Part shown: in pieces, positions 5,761 through 5,796 of the stretch
How positions within the stretch are numbered: position 1 is the first letter of the stretch
Layout of the letters: every line of letters starts with the position of its first letter
From: CAZOMR01 sp964580655
GTDB lineage: Bacteria > RBG-13-61-14 > CAZOMR01
NCBI GenBank assembly: GCA_964580655.1
Contig: CAZOMR010000210.1
Span: 1-5,796 of the forward strand
Direction of reading: 5' to 3'
DNA: 5,796 nt
The notes under the pieces: generated by a model
The model's input: the letters and a program-made list of their open reading frames with translations, nothing else
Database searches by the model: none
What the model was told of the DNA's origin: nothing
Translations under genes and position numbers: made by a program

Positions 5761-5796
5761 TTTAGGTCATGTTGCCCAAATAATATTATGGAAAAT

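Noticed and set aside
5748..5780. TTGGG ... CCCAA after the last stop as a terminator hairpin.
   Set aside because: The stem is five base pairs with a loop of more than 20 bases and no T tract after it.

Overview
The window looks like a piece of a Gram-negative, two-membrane bacterium. It encodes a TolC-type outer-membrane channel with a signal peptide, and two proteins with lipoprotein-like export signals. Base composition is moderate and the gene starts carry clear Shine-Dalgarno sequences. A Desulfobacterota ('Deltaproteobacteria')-like or related environmental genome is my guess from general feel; nothing in the window proves a taxon. A run of exactly 100 N (4600-4699) marks a scaffold join, so this is a draft, probably metagenomic, assembly.

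Layout: all genes lie on the + strand. Positions 1-148 hold a near-consensus sigma70 promoter (TTGACA, 17 bp, TATGAA). A perfect 5-bp inverted repeat (TGACC-GTCT-GGTCA) sits exactly where transcription should begin, a likely operator. The first gene (149-769) is a TetR/AcrR-family repressor. It overlaps by ATGA with a TolC-family outer-membrane factor (766-2532). An AAGGAGGG ribosome site then leads into a 443-residue predicted lipoprotein (2556-3887). After 56 bp comes a second predicted lipoprotein (3944-5741), broken by the N run.

The two lipoproteins are diverged tandem paralogues. They share cysteine spacings, a middle GD-x-I-x-[LI]-x-Y ... DFF ... D-x-[IV]-x-[LI]-D beta-rich segment and an S-C-x-E-E-G C-terminal motif. 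The alignment shows that the sequences on either side of the gap belong to one gene. It also suggests that only about 15 nt are missing rather than 100. The second paralogue has an extra C-terminal domain of about 136 residues. I do not recognise the lipoproteins as a named family.

Taken together, this reads as a TetR-controlled operon that makes an outer-membrane export channel and two envelope lipoproteins. The usual partners (periplasmic adaptor and an RND, ABC or MFS pump) are absent from the window and may lie beyond its right edge. The lipoproteins could be channel accessories or exported cargo. That link is inference from gene order.
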